From: Acidimicrobiaceae bacterium
GTDB lineage: Bacteria; Actinomycetota; Acidimicrobiia; Acidimicrobiales; Ilumatobacteraceae
Length of the DNA stretch: 64,000 bases
Assembly: GCA_020637295.1 (NCBI GenBank)
Contig: JACJWF010000005.1
Span: 172,191 to 236,190, forward strand
Reading direction: 5' to 3'
The notes under the pieces are model-generated. The model had not been told where the DNA came from, made no database searches, and was given only the letters and a program-made list of their open reading frames with translations. Of the stretch, positions 51,254 through 60,161 are shown in pieces. The position numbers and the translations under genes are program-made. The stretch's first letter is position 1; each line of letters opens with the position of its first letter.

Positions 51254-52032
51254 CAGAAGACCCCCTCGTAGCTGCCGCCGTCGAGTTGCAGGTTCTGCCC
51301 GCTCATGTACGCGGCCTGGGCGGAGCACACGAACGCGAACGTGTCGCCGAGCTCCTCCGGCCGGCCGAGGCGTCCGGCCTTGATGCTGGCCACCTGCTCC
51401 GCCCGGGCTTCCTCGTACGTCACGCCGCGGGCCTTCATCACCAGCTTCGCCATCTGCTGCTGGCGGCCGGTGTCGAAGCGCTCGGGCAGCAGGGTGTTGA
51501 TGGTGACGTTGTGGGCGACGGCCGTCTTGGACAGGCCCTTCAGCACACCGGTGAGCCCGAGGCGCGGCCCGTGCGACAGGCTCATCAGCGGGTTCGGCGA
51601 CTTCACCATCGCGGACGAGATGGCGACGATGCGGCCGAAGCCGCGGGCTTCCATCCCGCCGATCACCCGCTGCACGAACAGCAACGGCGACACCATCGTC
51701 CGTTGCACCGTGTCCTCCCACGCGTCGGGCGTGATGGCCCCGAACGCGGTGGGGCGCGGGCCCTCGCCGTTGAGCAGCACGATGTCGGGCTCCGGGCAGG
51801 CGGCCAGCAGGGCGTCGTGCACTTCGGTGAGCGTGGAGTCGCCGACCACCGGCGTGGCCTCCACCCCGTGGGCGGCGCGGATCTCCTCGCACGCCTGCAG
51901 CACATCGGCCTCCGTACGGCCGTTGATCACCACGTGCACGCCCTCGCGGGCGATGCTCTCCGCGCAGGCCCGCCCGAGCCCGCGGCTGGAGGCCATCAGG
52001 ATGGCCCGCCGCCCCTTGATGCCGAGGTCCAT
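51253..52032 (-). CDS. SDR-fold protein lacking the catalytic Tyr and Lys
   Basis: A 259-aa protein with an SDR-like N-terminus (MASSRGLGRACAESIAREG). The expected active site should read Y-x-x-x-K, but the aligned stretch is SLSHGPRLGLTGVL: by position Met replaces Tyr and His replaces Lys. This matches a known divergent SDR subgroup and implies either a changed mechanism or a non-catalytic role. Middle gene of the ring-cleavage operon, 9 bp after the dioxygenase gene. Confidence 0.88.
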   Translation of the reverse strand: MDLGIKGRRAILMASSRGLGRACAESIAREGVHVVINGRTEADVLQACEEIRAAHGVEATPVVGDSTLTEVHDALLAACPEPDIVLLNGEGPRPTAFGAITPDAWEDTVQRTMVSPLLFVQRVIGGMEARGFGRIVAISSAMVKSPNPLMSLSHGPRLGLTGVLKGLSKTAVAHNVTINTLLPERFDTGRQQQMAKLVMKARGVTYEEARAEQVASIKAGRLGRPEELGDTFAFVCSAQAAYMSGQNLQLDGGSYEGVF

Positions 52033-52041
52033 CGCCGCCCC

Positions 52042-52998
52042 TCAGTCCAGCCCGAGGGCTTCGCGGGCGGCGCCGATCTCGGCGATGTCGGCGGGGGTGA
52101 AGAACTCCGGTGGCTCCTTCGGCCCCCAGACGGACACGGGCGCCGGGCCGTCCGAACCGCCCCAGTCGCGGCGGCAATGATCCCGCTCCCACGCCTCGTC
52201 GTCGGTGATCTGGTCGATGTCGGAGAACAGTTCGAACATCGTGCCGGCGGGGTCCTTCAGGTACCAGAACACGTTGGAGCCGAGGAAGTGGCGGCCGACG
52301 CCGACCACGCCGGCGTCCTCCCGCTCGGCGACGATGGCCTGCCCCGCCGTGCCGATGGCATCCATGTCGTCCATCTCCATCGCGTAGTGGTTGATGTACG
52401 AGGTGGGGCCGGGCTGGATGAGCAGGTTGTGGTGGTCGCTCTCGATGCGGCCGAACGTGGCGATGCCATTGAGGATCTGGTCGCTGACCTTGAAGCCGAG
52501 CCCATCGAAGTAGAACGCGGTGGCCTCGGCGAACTTCGGCGTGCCGAGCACGAAGTGGCCCAGCCGGCGCGGTGCCCGGGGTGCCGGTTCCACGGTGGCG
52601 TCGGCCCGTGCGTTCAGCCGGCCGGTGGCACCGGGTGAGTTCCACGCGCGGGCCTGGGCGGGGGAGAGCGGGTGCGGTGCGGTGACGTCCACGACGATGC
52701 GATGGCCGAAGATCGGGTCCGTGCAGGTGAGCGTGGCGCCGTCGGTGATCGTGGCGTCCACGCCCTGGGCGCCGATGCGGCCGGCGATGGCGCCCAGGTC
52801 GGCCTCCGTCTCGCAACTGAGGTGCAGCGCGCTCATGTGCCGGTGGGTGCCCTCGGTGACGCGCAACTGCACGTCGCGGTCGGCGGTGCCGAGCACCCCG
52901 TCGCCGGTGCGGCGCATCCCCCGCCGCTCCCAGAACTCCATCAGCCCCGTCGGGTCGGGCACGCTCAGTTCGATGTCCAGCAGTCCGTTGAGTGCCAT
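52042..52998 (-). CDS. Type I extradiol ring-cleavage dioxygenase (VOC)
   Basis: A 318-aa two-domain enzyme. The C-terminal domain keeps the 2-His-1-carboxylate iron triad: H148 (GHFVLGTPK), H204 (YINHYAMEMDD) and E256 (GTMFELFSD). The N-domain (1-~125) is the usual structural copy. Similar to 2,3-dihydroxybiphenyl or related catechol dioxygenases; substrate not determinable. First gene of the minus-strand operon, divergent from TetR over the operator at 53043-53060. ATG 52998 preferred to 53031. Confidence 0.92.
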   Translation of the reverse strand: MALNGLLDIELSVPDPTGLMEFWERRGMRRTGDGVLGTADRDVQLRVTEGTHRHMSALHLSCETEADLGAIAGRIGAQGVDATITDGATLTCTDPIFGHRIVVDVTAPHPLSPAQARAWNSPGATGRLNARADATVEPAPRAPRRLGHFVLGTPKFAEATAFYFDGLGFKVSDQILNGIATFGRIESDHHNLLIQPGPTSYINHYAMEMDDMDAIGTAGQAIVAEREDAGVVGVGRHFLGSNVFWYLKDPAGTMFELFSDIDQITDDEAWERDHCRRDWGGSDGPAPVSVWGPKEPPEFFTPADIAEIGAAREALGLD

Positions 52999-53042
52999 CG
53001 GTGTCCCCCTCTCCGGCCCCTCGGCCGACAAGAAATGGGAGT

Positions 53043-53060
53043 CTTGTCAAGAATGACAAG
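53043..53060. promoter_or_regulatory. TetR operator between ring-cleavage operon and its regulator
   Basis: CTTGTCA (53043-53049) and TGACAAG (53054-53060) are perfect arms with a 4-bp spacer, and a third related half-site CTGTCAAGA follows at ~53062. The site lies between divergent starts at 52998 and 53089, well placed to repress both. Confidence 0.65.
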
Positions 53061-53088
53061 TCTGTCAAGAGTGAGTAGGATGCGGCCG

Positions 53089-53724
53089 ATGCCCACCCGG
53101 ACCACCGTGCCCAAGCGGGAGCGCACCCGCCGCCTGCTGCTGGACGCGGGCCGCCGCGTGCTCGCCGAGCGGGGCGAGGCGTTCACCGCGACGGATGTGG
53201 TCCTGGCCGCCGAGGTCTCCAACGGCACCTTCTACAACTACTTCGAGGATCGCGACGCCTTCCTCGACGAGGTGGTGAAGGACTCGCTGCTGGGCATCGC
53301 CGATGCCGCGGCCGGCGACACCAGCGGTGACGACCCGGCGTGGCGCTTCGCCGTCGCCAGCACCCGGGTGCTGCACGCCGCCGTGGCGGACCCGGTGTGG
53401 GGCCGCCTGCTGCTGCGGCTCAGCGAGAGCCCGGTGTCGCCGCTGACGGAGATCGACCGCCATCTGCGGGTGGATCTGGCGGACGGGTTGGCGGCGGGCC
53501 GCTTCGCGCACGGCGACGACCCCGTGACGCTGGACCTCGTCGGCGGCACGCTGATGGCCAGCATCCGCCGGCTCTGTGCCAGTGAGGCGGGTGCGGACCT
53601 CGTGCCGGCCGTCGTCGCCCGCCTGCTGGGCGCGCTCGGGCTGGGCCGGCGGGAGGCGGCGAAGCTGGCCGCCCGGGCGGCCGGTCAACCCGCTTCCGGA
53701 GGAGCACTACCCTCGCGGGCATGA
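53089..53724 (+). CDS. TetR-family regulator of the aromatic operon
   Basis: A 211-aa repressor. HTH at ~10-55 (RTRRLLLDAGRRVLAERGEAFTATDVVLAAEVSNGTFYNYFEDRDAFLDEV). The C-terminus is a helical ligand-binding domain. ATG 53089 has an AGGA at 8-nt spacing; ATG 53080 is possible. It overlaps the following MDMPI-type gene by ATGA and is divergent from the extradiol operon, which is its likely target. Confidence 0.9.
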   Translation: MPTRTTVPKRERTRRLLLDAGRRVLAERGEAFTATDVVLAAEVSNGTFYNYFEDRDAFLDEVVKDSLLGIADAAAGDTSGDDPAWRFAVASTRVLHAAVADPVWGRLLLRLSESPVSPLTEIDRHLRVDLADGLAAGRFAHGDDPVTLDLVGGTLMASIRRLCASEAGADLVPAVVARLLGALGLGRREAAKLAARAAGQPASGGALPSRA

Positions 53725-54287
53725 GCGAGAACCTGCGCCACTACACCTCCGCCGTCTACGCCTTCGACCATGTGCTGAAGATGGCCAAGCCGACGGTGTT
53801 CAACCGCAAGGCGCCGTGCGAGGGCTGGACGGGCAAGGACGTCTACGAGCACGGCATCGGGAACCTGGCGATGATCAAGAGCTTCGCCACCACGGGCAAG
53901 GGCCCGAAGTCGTCGCCCAAGCTGGGCAAGGACCCGCTGGGCGCGTGGATCAAGATGCGCGACCAGACGCTGGCGGCGCTGGACCACTCGCACGTGCTCC
54001 AGTCCGAGGCTCACGAGCCGTTCGGCCCCGGCTTCGGCTCGATGCCGATGGACAACCTGGTCGGCTTCATGGCCGCCGAGTTGGCCGTCCACGTGTGGGA
54101 CCTGGCCCGCACGGCGAAGGTGGACGAGCGGCTGGACCCGGCGCTGGTGAAGTTCACGCTGGCCACCTGGAAGTCGCTGGGCGAGGACGTCCTGCGCATG
54201 CCGGGGATGATGGGCGCTGCGGTGAAGCCCGCCGCGGGTGCTGACGCCCAGACGAAGATGCTCAACTACCTCGGCCGCACCGTCTGA
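53721..54287 (+). CDS. MDMPI/DinB-fold protein, TIGR03086 family
   Basis: A 188-aa protein with the TIGR03086 features: KAPCEGWTGKDVYEHGIGNLAMI near the N-terminus and AELAVHVWDLARTAKVDERLDPALV in the centre, with metal-binding His in both. Overlaps the TetR stop by ATGA, so it is co-transcribed with the regulator and may act in the same aromatic pathway (maleylpyruvate isomerase is a ring-cleavage-pathway enzyme). Exact activity unknown. Confidence 0.88.
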   Translation: MSENLRHYTSAVYAFDHVLKMAKPTVFNRKAPCEGWTGKDVYEHGIGNLAMIKSFATTGKGPKSSPKLGKDPLGAWIKMRDQTLAALDHSHVLQSEAHEPFGPGFGSMPMDNLVGFMAAELAVHVWDLARTAKVDERLDPALVKFTLATWKSLGEDVLRMPGMMGAAVKPAAGADAQTKMLNYLGRTV

Positions 54288-54308
54288 CGGCCGGCCGTGC
54301 AGGCGGAC

Positions 54309-54761
54309 ATGGCTGCGGCCGCTGCGGCGCGGGACGAGGTCACTGCGGCGGACGTCCGCCGGGTCACCACGCTCACTGCGGTCGCGTTCGCGGTGCTGGT
54401 CGTCTACTGGACGCTGTGGTTCGCCGCCCGCTCCGCGGTGGCCAGCGACACCACGGCCTCCTACTACGACTTCGAGAACGCCTTCCCGCTCGCCGACGCC
54501 TGGCTGGCGCTGTGCCTGGTGGTCGGCACGGTGCTGCTGCGCCGCCGGCACCGGGGGACGCTGCTGTGGTTCCTGCTCGGCGCCGGCGGGGGCGTCTACC
54601 TGTTCTGCATGGACGTGCTCTACGACCTGGAGCACTCGATCTACACGTCGGGCGCCGGCGGCGTGATCGAGCTCGGCATCAACGTCCTGACGCTGGCGCT
54701 CTCCGTGTGGTTCGCCCGCTGGGCCTGGCGGCGCCGCCACGCGCTGCTGGCGTTCGCCTGA
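54309..54761 (+). CDS. Uncharacterised small membrane protein
   Basis: A 150-aa protein with four predicted TM helices (~20-41, ~60-80, ~88-104, ~115-135) and short loops; the longest loop holds a Y-Y-D-F-E-N-A-F element. The C-terminus is basic (WRRRHALLAF). No family recognised. ATG 54309 chosen. It lies 21 bp after the MDMPI gene and converges with TetR at 54781. Confidence 0.7.
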   Translation: MAAAAAARDEVTAADVRRVTTLTAVAFAVLVVYWTLWFAARSAVASDTTASYYDFENAFPLADAWLALCLVVGTVLLRRRHRGTLLWFLLGAGGGVYLFCMDVLYDLEHSIYTSGAGGVIELGINVLTLALSVWFARWAWRRRHALLAFA

Positions 54762-54780
54762 CGTCTGGTCCGTCCCCGCC

Positions 54781-55392
54781 TCAGCCCGGCGGGTCGATGT
54801 AGTGCTGCACCGCGGGGGCGACGGCGCGTGCCAGCGTCTCGAGGTCGCACGTCGCCAGGGGGCGGACACCGAGCACCTGCCGGGCGACGGCGATGCCCAT
54901 CAGGTGGGTGGCCAGCAGGGTCAGCCGTAGCTCGCCGTCCTGCTCCGGGCGGGCGAGGATCTTCACGCCCACGGTGAGGATGGCGTGCTCGATGAACTCC
55001 CGCAGGGTCGCCGCGGCGTGCTCGTCGGAGGCCGCAGCGCGCAGCAGCGAGAGCCCCGCCGAGGACTCGCCGGCGAACAGCCGCAGGTACGTAAGGGCGG
55101 CGGCGTGGCCGCGCTCGCTCAGCGGCACGGCGGCGATCTGGGAGAACAGCGCCACCGGGTCGTCCGGCAGTTCGTGCGCCGCCACGAACAGGCCGCGCTT
55201 GTTGCCGAAGTGGTGCATCACGGAGGCGGGGTCGACGCCGGCGTCGGCGGCGATGGCGCGGATGGTGGCGCGGTCGAAGCCGCTGGCGGCGAAGGCGCGG
55301 CGGGCGGCGTCGAGGATCGCCCGGCGGGTGTCGTCCGGGTCGCCGGGCCGCCGGCCGGCTCGCCTGGCCTCGGGTGCGGGGCGGGGGCTCAC
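54781..55392 (-). CDS. TetR-family regulator of the ABC export operon
   Basis: A 203-aa repressor. HTH ~22-65 (TRRAILDAARRAFAASGFDRATIRAIAADAGVDPASVMHHFGNKRGLF). Last gene of the four-gene export operon; its GTG start overlaps the ATPase stop (GTGA). Being in the operon, it likely feeds back on the operator at 58112-58133. The ligand is probably an exported compound. Confidence 0.9.
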   Translation of the reverse strand: MSPRPAPEARRAGRRPGDPDDTRRAILDAARRAFAASGFDRATIRAIAADAGVDPASVMHHFGNKRGLFVAAHELPDDPVALFSQIAAVPLSERGHAAALTYLRLFAGESSAGLSLLRAAASDEHAAATLREFIEHAILTVGVKILARPEQDGELRLTLLATHLMGIAVARQVLGVRPLATCDLETLARAVAPAVQHYIDPPG

Positions 55393-56237
55393 CGGCTGAG
55401 CTCCACGAGCGTCTCCTCCAGCGTGGCGGGCGCGGTGCGGACGTCGGCCTCCACGCCGGCGTCGGCCAGCACCTGCCGCAGCGTCGGGAGGTCGTCCTCG
55501 CCGCCGGGGACGCGGATCGTCCGGCCGGCCAGCAGGGGCCGCAGCCCGGCGCCGTCGACCGCAGCGAACGCCCCTTCCCAGTGCGCGGCCTCGACCACAA
55601 GCGTGCGGCGCTCGCCGACCACGTCCGCCTCGGAGCCGGTTGCCACGACGCGCCCGCGGGCCATCACCACCAGCCGGTCGGCCTGCACCGCCTCGTCCAT
55701 GTAGTGGGTGGAGACGAGGACGCCCGCGCCGCGGTCGGCCTCGGAGCGGATCAGGTCCCACAGCTCGCTGCGCGACAACGGCGAGACGCCGGAGGTCGGC
55801 TCGTCCAGCACCAGCAGCTCCGGCCGGTGCTGGAGTGCGGCGGCGAACGCGGCGCGGCGCTGCAACCCGAGGGGAAGGTCGCCGACATGGCGGCCGCCGG
55901 GGAGGTCGCCCGCGCCGACCTGCGCGCAGCCGAACACCTCGGCGCGGAACGCGAGGTTCTCGTCCACCGACAGGTCGGTGTAGAGGCCGAGGTTCTGCGG
56001 CACGTAGCCGATGCGCCGGCGCTGCTCCAGGCCCGGCGGCTGGCCGAACAGCTGCACCCGGCCGGCGGTCGGCCGCAGCAGCCCGAGCACCATCTTGATC
56101 AGCGTGGTCTTGCCGGCCCCGTTGGCGCCGAGCAGGCCGACCACTTCGCCGGCCTCGACCTGCAGGCCGACGTCGTCGACGGCGGTGAAGTCACCGAACC
56201 GCCTGGTCACGTGCGCGGCGTCCACGTGCGCGCTCAT
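55389..56237 (-). CDS. ABC transporter ATP-binding protein (DrrA/CcmA-like)
   Basis: A 282-aa ATPase with Walker A GANGAGKTT and Walker B LLVLDEPTSGVSPL. The signature motif is degenerate (LPLGLQRRAAFAAAL in place of LSGGQ), which is unusual and may mean this copy relies on its partner ATPase at 56234-57043. C-terminal ~90 residues are a short regulatory tail. ATG 56237 overlaps the partner's stop (ATGA). Confidence 0.9.
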   Translation of the reverse strand: MSAHVDAAHVTRRFGDFTAVDDVGLQVEAGEVVGLLGANGAGKTTLIKMVLGLLRPTAGRVQLFGQPPGLEQRRRIGYVPQNLGLYTDLSVDENLAFRAEVFGCAQVGAGDLPGGRHVGDLPLGLQRRAAFAAALQHRPELLVLDEPTSGVSPLSRSELWDLIRSEADRGAGVLVSTHYMDEAVQADRLVVMARGRVVATGSEADVVGERRTLVVEAAHWEGAFAAVDGAGLRPLLAGRTIRVPGGEDDLPTLRQVLADAGVEADVRTAPATLEETLVELSR

Positions 56238-57043
56238 GCCGCGCTCCCGTTGGCCAGCAGCTCGCGCACGATGGCCGCGTCCTCCAGGCTCGGCCGGTAC
56301 GGCCCGCCCGCGGATGCGTCGCCGTCGGGGTGCCACTGGTGCCAGCGGCGTCCGTGCCGCCAGGCGGTGGCACGATCCTGCGGCGCCGCCTCGTCGGTGA
56401 CGGTGCCGGGGATGCCGTCCACGATCTCCTGCGGCGTGCCGCTGGCGAGCTGGCGGCCGCCGTGCAGGAGGTCCACCCAGCCGGCCCGCTCCGCCTCGTC
56501 GAGGTAGGTGGTGGCGGCGATGACCGCGGTGCCGTTGGCGGCCGCGCCGGCGATGATCCGCCACAGCTCCATCCGGCTCACCGGGTCCACGCCGGTGGTC
56601 ACCTCGTCCAGCACCAGCAGGTGCGGCTCGGGCAGCAGGGCCAGGGAGCCGGCCAGCTTGCGCCGCTGCCCGCCGGAGAGGTTCCCGGCGAGGCGGTTGC
56701 GGAACTCGGCCAGCCCGGCCCGCTCCAGCAGGGTGGTCGCCCGGCCCTGCCAGCCGCGCAGGCGGTACGCGGCGGCGACGAAGGCGACATTCTCGTCCAC
56801 CGTCAGGTCGCCGACGACCCCGCCGTGCGACGGCACGTAGCCGATCCGCTCCTGCGGCGGCAGGCGGACGGAGCCGTCGTGGGCCAGGCCCAGGCCGGCC
56901 AGCACCCGCAGCAGGGTGGACTTGCCGGCGCCGTCGCCGCCGATCACCGCGTGCACGGTGCCGGGGCGGGCGGTCACCGTCACGCCGTCCAGCGCGACCC
57001 GGTCGCCGTAGCGGACGGTCAGGTCGGTGGCGCCCCAGGTCAT
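56234..57043 (-). CDS. ABC transporter ATP-binding protein, second copy
   Basis: A 269-aa ATPase with full motifs: Walker A GGDGAGKST, signature NLSGGQRRKLAGSLALL, Walker B LLVLDEVTTGVDP. In the Walker B region Val replaces the usual Pro after the catalytic Glu. Together with the degenerate copy downstream it probably forms a heterodimer on the ABC-2 permease. Its ATG overlaps the permease stop (ATGA). Confidence 0.92.
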   Translation of the reverse strand: MTWGATDLTVRYGDRVALDGVTVTARPGTVHAVIGGDGAGKSTLLRVLAGLGLAHDGSVRLPPQERIGYVPSHGGVVGDLTVDENVAFVAAAYRLRGWQGRATTLLERAGLAEFRNRLAGNLSGGQRRKLAGSLALLPEPHLLVLDEVTTGVDPVSRMELWRIIAGAAANGTAVIAATTYLDEAERAGWVDLLHGGRQLASGTPQEIVDGIPGTVTDEAAPQDRATAWRHGRRWHQWHPDGDASAGGPYRPSLEDAAIVRELLANGSAA

Positions 57044-58092
57044 GCCGCCACCTCGGCGGCGTCGGTGGCCTCGACCGTGTCGGTCGCGGTCACCCGTCGC
57101 GGCGCCAGGTCGCGGCGGAAGCGCATGATGGCCGCCCCGAAGACCACCACGGCCATCAGGACCAGGATGCCCAGCGGCAGCGCCAGCGCGGCGAAGGACG
57201 AGTCCTTCAGGAACACGCCGCGCATGCCCTTGATGAACCAGGTCAGCGGCAGGAGGTAGCCGATCCAGCGCACCCCGCCGGCCATCGACGCCAGCGGGAA
57301 GATCATCCCGGACAGCATCACCTGGGGCAGCAGCGCCATGATCGCCAGCTGCACCGCCTCGCCCTGGCTCTTCGAGACCGTGGAGATGGCCACGCCCAGG
57401 CCGAGCACGACGAACAGGAACACCAGCCCGAACGCCACGAACAGCACCGGCGAGCCGGCGAACGGCACGCCGAACAGGAGGAGGCCGGCGGTGGTGACCA
57501 GCGCCATGTCCAGCGCGGCCACGAGGAAGTAGGGCGCGATCTTGCCGATGGTGACGTCCATCGGCCGCAGCGGCATGACCGCCAGTTGCTCCAGCGTGCC
57601 CTGCTCGCGTTCGCGCACCACGCCGAGGCTGGTGATGACCGTGCCGATGAACAGCAGGATCAACCCGATGAGGGAGGGGACCATCACGTTGGCCGTGCTG
57701 AGCGACGGGTTGAACATGATCTGCGGCACGGTGGCTGAGGGCAAGCGGCGCAGCGCCGACTGGGCCACGAACAGCTCCGTGCCGTCGATCAGCATCAGGT
57801 TCGGGGTGCTGCCGGTGACGATCGCGACCTGGGCGTCGGACTCGCGCAGGGCTTCCTCCGCCGTGGCGCGGGTGCCGCTGGGGTCCACGGTGGCCACCGA
57901 GTACACGGGGTCGAGGTCGGCGGCGACGGCGGCCGCATCGGGGCCGACGACGATCGTGTCGATGTTGGCGACGTCGTAGCGCGCCGCGTAGCCGAAGATC
58001 ACGAGCAGCATGATCGGCAGCCCGACCATCAGGGCCACGGTGCGCCGGTCCCGCGCCATCTGGCGGAACTCCTTCAGGATCATCGCCTTCAT
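57040..58092 (-). CDS. ABC-2 type permease (YhgE/YadH/DrrB-like)
   Basis: A 350-aa permease. TM1 (~20-40) is followed by a large ~120-residue external domain and then five TM helices from ~150, including the conserved VVREREQGTLEQLAVMPLRPMDV loop that contacts the ATPases. An exporter for a drug, lipid or polysaccharide; substrate unknown. ATG 58092 has SD GGAGAGGGG. First gene of the operon, 20 bp after the TetR-type operator. Confidence 0.93.
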   Translation of the reverse strand: MKAMILKEFRQMARDRRTVALMVGLPIMLLVIFGYAARYDVANIDTIVVGPDAAAVAADLDPVYSVATVDPSGTRATAEEALRESDAQVAIVTGSTPNLMLIDGTELFVAQSALRRLPSATVPQIMFNPSLSTANVMVPSLIGLILLFIGTVITSLGVVREREQGTLEQLAVMPLRPMDVTIGKIAPYFLVAALDMALVTTAGLLLFGVPFAGSPVLFVAFGLVFLFVVLGLGVAISTVSKSQGEAVQLAIMALLPQVMLSGMIFPLASMAGGVRWIGYLLPLTWFIKGMRGVFLKDSSFAALALPLGILVLMAVVVFGAAIMRFRRDLAPRRVTATDTVEATDAAEVAA

Positions 58093-58111
58093 CGGCGCCC
58101 CTCTCCGCAGA

Positions 58112-58133
58112 GAATTCAACGAGTGTTGAATTC
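58112..58133. promoter_or_regulatory. Perfect TetR-type operator upstream of the ABC export operon
   Basis: GAATTCAAC (58112-58120) and GTTGAATTC (58125-58133), perfect 9-bp arms around GAGT, in an AT-rich patch 20 bp before the permease start. Size and symmetry fit TetR dimers; the operon ends in a tetR gene. Confidence 0.7.
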
Positions 58134-58167
58134 GAATCTACGGCCGCGTCGGCGTGGCGTCAACCTG

Positions 58168-59313
58168 TCACGCGGTCAGCCCGTCCGTCCGGGCGAGCAC
58201 CTGGAGCATCACCTCGTCGGCGCCACCGCCGATGCTGGTCAGCCGGTTGTCGCGGAGGAACCGGGCGGTCCAGGTCTCCTCCACGTAGCCGATGCCGCCG
58301 TGGAACTGGAGGCACTCGTCGGCCACCCGGCGCGCCAGTCGACCGGCGGTGAGCTTGGCGATGGTGGCCTGGCGGGTGGTGTCCTCGCCGCGCTGGTAGC
58401 TCTCGGCGATGGAGCGGTTGTAGGTGCGCAGCAGGTCGATCTCGGCGTTCAGTTCGGCCAGCTTGAACTGGATGTACTGCTTGGCCAGCAGGGGCTCGCC
58501 GAACACGATCCGCTCGCGCAGGTACGCGGCCGTGCGCTCGATGGCCCGCTCGCAGGCGCCGACCACGCCGTAGGCGCCCCACATCCGCTCCACCACGAAC
58601 TGGGCCATCTGCTGCTGGAAGCCGCGGCCGATCTCGCCGATCGTGTTGGCCACCGGCACCCGGCAGTCGTCGAAGCTGAGGAGTGCCGTGTCCGACGCCC
58701 GCATGCCCAGCTTGTCCAGCTTCTTGGAGACGCTGAAGCCCGGCGCCGACGTCGGCACGATGATCTGGCTCATGCCCCGGTAGCCGCCCTCATCGGACGT
58801 GCGGGCCAGCAGGCACAGCCAGTCGGCCTGGACGGAGTTGGTGATCCACATCTTGGAGCCGTTGATCACCCACTCGTCGCCGTCACGCACGGCGCGGGTG
58901 CGGATGCCGGCCACGTCCGAGCCGTGGTCCGGCTCGCTGACGGCGATGGAGGCCACCATCTCGCCGCGCATCGCCGGCGCGAGGTACTGCTCCTTCTGCT
59001 CGTGGGTGCCGAAGCGGGCCAGCGACGGGGTGGCCATGTCCACCTGCACGCCCAGCGCCATCGGCAGCGCGCCGTGGTCGCAGCGCCCGAACTCCTCGGC
59101 GAGGATGACGGTGAACATGTGCTCGGCGCCCTGCCCGCCGTACTCCGGCTCGTACTCCAGTCCGAGCATCCCGAGCGTGGCCATCTTCGAGAAGATGTCG
59201 TGCAGCGGCATCATCCCCGCCGCCTCCCACCCGTCGATGTGCGGGTTGATCTCCCTCTCCACGAACTCGCGGACCATCGCCCGGAAGGCATGGTGTTCGT
59301 CGGTCATCAACAT
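58168..59313 (-). CDS. Acyl-CoA dehydrogenase
   Basis: A 381-aa flavoenzyme. N-helical domain, central beta domain with SIAVSEPDHGSDVAGIRTRA and MWITNSVQADW, C-helical domain ending YVEETWTARFLRDNRLTSIGGGADEVMLQVLAR. The catalytic Glu near VEETWT-type C-terminus is plausible but the region reads IGGGADEVM; substrate class unknown. Oxidises acyl-CoA, passing electrons to ETF, such as the fusion at 46688-48553. SD AGGAG precedes ATG 59313. Confidence 0.94.
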   Translation of the reverse strand: MLMTDEHHAFRAMVREFVEREINPHIDGWEAAGMMPLHDIFSKMATLGMLGLEYEPEYGGQGAEHMFTVILAEEFGRCDHGALPMALGVQVDMATPSLARFGTHEQKEQYLAPAMRGEMVASIAVSEPDHGSDVAGIRTRAVRDGDEWVINGSKMWITNSVQADWLCLLARTSDEGGYRGMSQIIVPTSAPGFSVSKKLDKLGMRASDTALLSFDDCRVPVANTIGEIGRGFQQQMAQFVVERMWGAYGVVGACERAIERTAAYLRERIVFGEPLLAKQYIQFKLAELNAEIDLLRTYNRSIAESYQRGEDTTRQATIAKLTAGRLARRVADECLQFHGGIGYVEETWTARFLRDNRLTSIGGGADEVMLQVLARTDGLTA

Positions 59314-59515
59314 GGCGTCGTCTCCTGGTCGCGGGCCGTGGCGGTCTGGCGTCGCACCCATTCTCACCAGCCGCGTGCGGGCCGACCGTATTGGCCGTTG
59401 TGCGTTGCGCTCGCTGCGCGATGGACCTGCTCAGGTCATCGTTGATGTGGTGTGCCACCTGGAATATCGTCCGCCGTGAGCCGGGCGGACGCTCGGTTCT
59501 TGGAGTGGTTCAAGT

Positions 59516-60034
59516 ATGAGATGGCCGCCAGTTGCTGTGATCGCCGTGTTGGGCCCCGTGCTCTTGATGTCGTGCGCTGATGACCCGAAGCCCCTTCACT
59601 TCGAGGTGTTGGACAGTGCGTGCGACACGGTGGAGTGTCAGACGGCTGTCGATGAACTGCAGGAGGCAGGAGTACCGACGTCGCCTCTGGGGTACGGCGG
59701 GCGACTCGAAGACGGAAGCCGAATCTGGTTCCTGTTCGACCCAGACATGTTCTTCTGGAGGATGTCGGGCGAGCATCTGTCGAACGGAGATGGATCCGTT
59801 GCCTATGTGATCCAGACTGAGCTTGTCGGGGACGACACATATCGGGACGTCGTTCGATGTCGGACCGCCAGCGACGAGATCTTGGTGTCGACGTGCGACC
59901 TCGTGAACATTGCGGTTCCCGTCGTCATGGATGAAGCGCGGCTGAGCGAATGGCTTGTGACGGAGTCTCCCGATGGCGATCTCTTCTCCATTTCCCCTCT
60001 GCGAGGTGCCAGCGTCTGGCTGGCGGACGACTGA
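59516..60034 (+). CDS. Putative lipoprotein, unknown function
   Basis: A 172-aa protein with a signal peptide and lipobox LLMSC (Cys ~20), followed by a Cys-containing mature domain (DSACDTVECQT, VRCRTASDEI, VSTCDLVN) likely forming disulfides. No family recognised. Its GC content is lower than in neighbouring genes, hinting at foreign origin. ATG 59516. Confidence 0.75.
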   Translation: MRWPPVAVIAVLGPVLLMSCADDPKPLHFEVLDSACDTVECQTAVDELQEAGVPTSPLGYGGRLEDGSRIWFLFDPDMFFWRMSGEHLSNGDGSVAYVIQTELVGDDTYRDVVRCRTASDEILVSTCDLVNIAVPVVMDEARLSEWLVTESPDGDLFSISPLRGASVWLADD

Positions 60035-60161
60035 GGCCCGATCAGCTCACCCGTCTCGCTCAGCCAACGGAACGGGAGCGTGGTCGGGTGGGTGCTTGGG
60101 TCCTGGCTGACGGTGCGGCTGCTGGATGCCCAGCGCGGGACACCCCGAGTACCCTCATGGC

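Noticed and set aside
49673..53068. A single 1131-codon frame joining monooxygenase, SDR and dioxygenase regions
   Set aside because: Only its 3-prime part (49673-51253) is the real monooxygenase; the rest is out of frame with the true SDR and dioxygenase genes.
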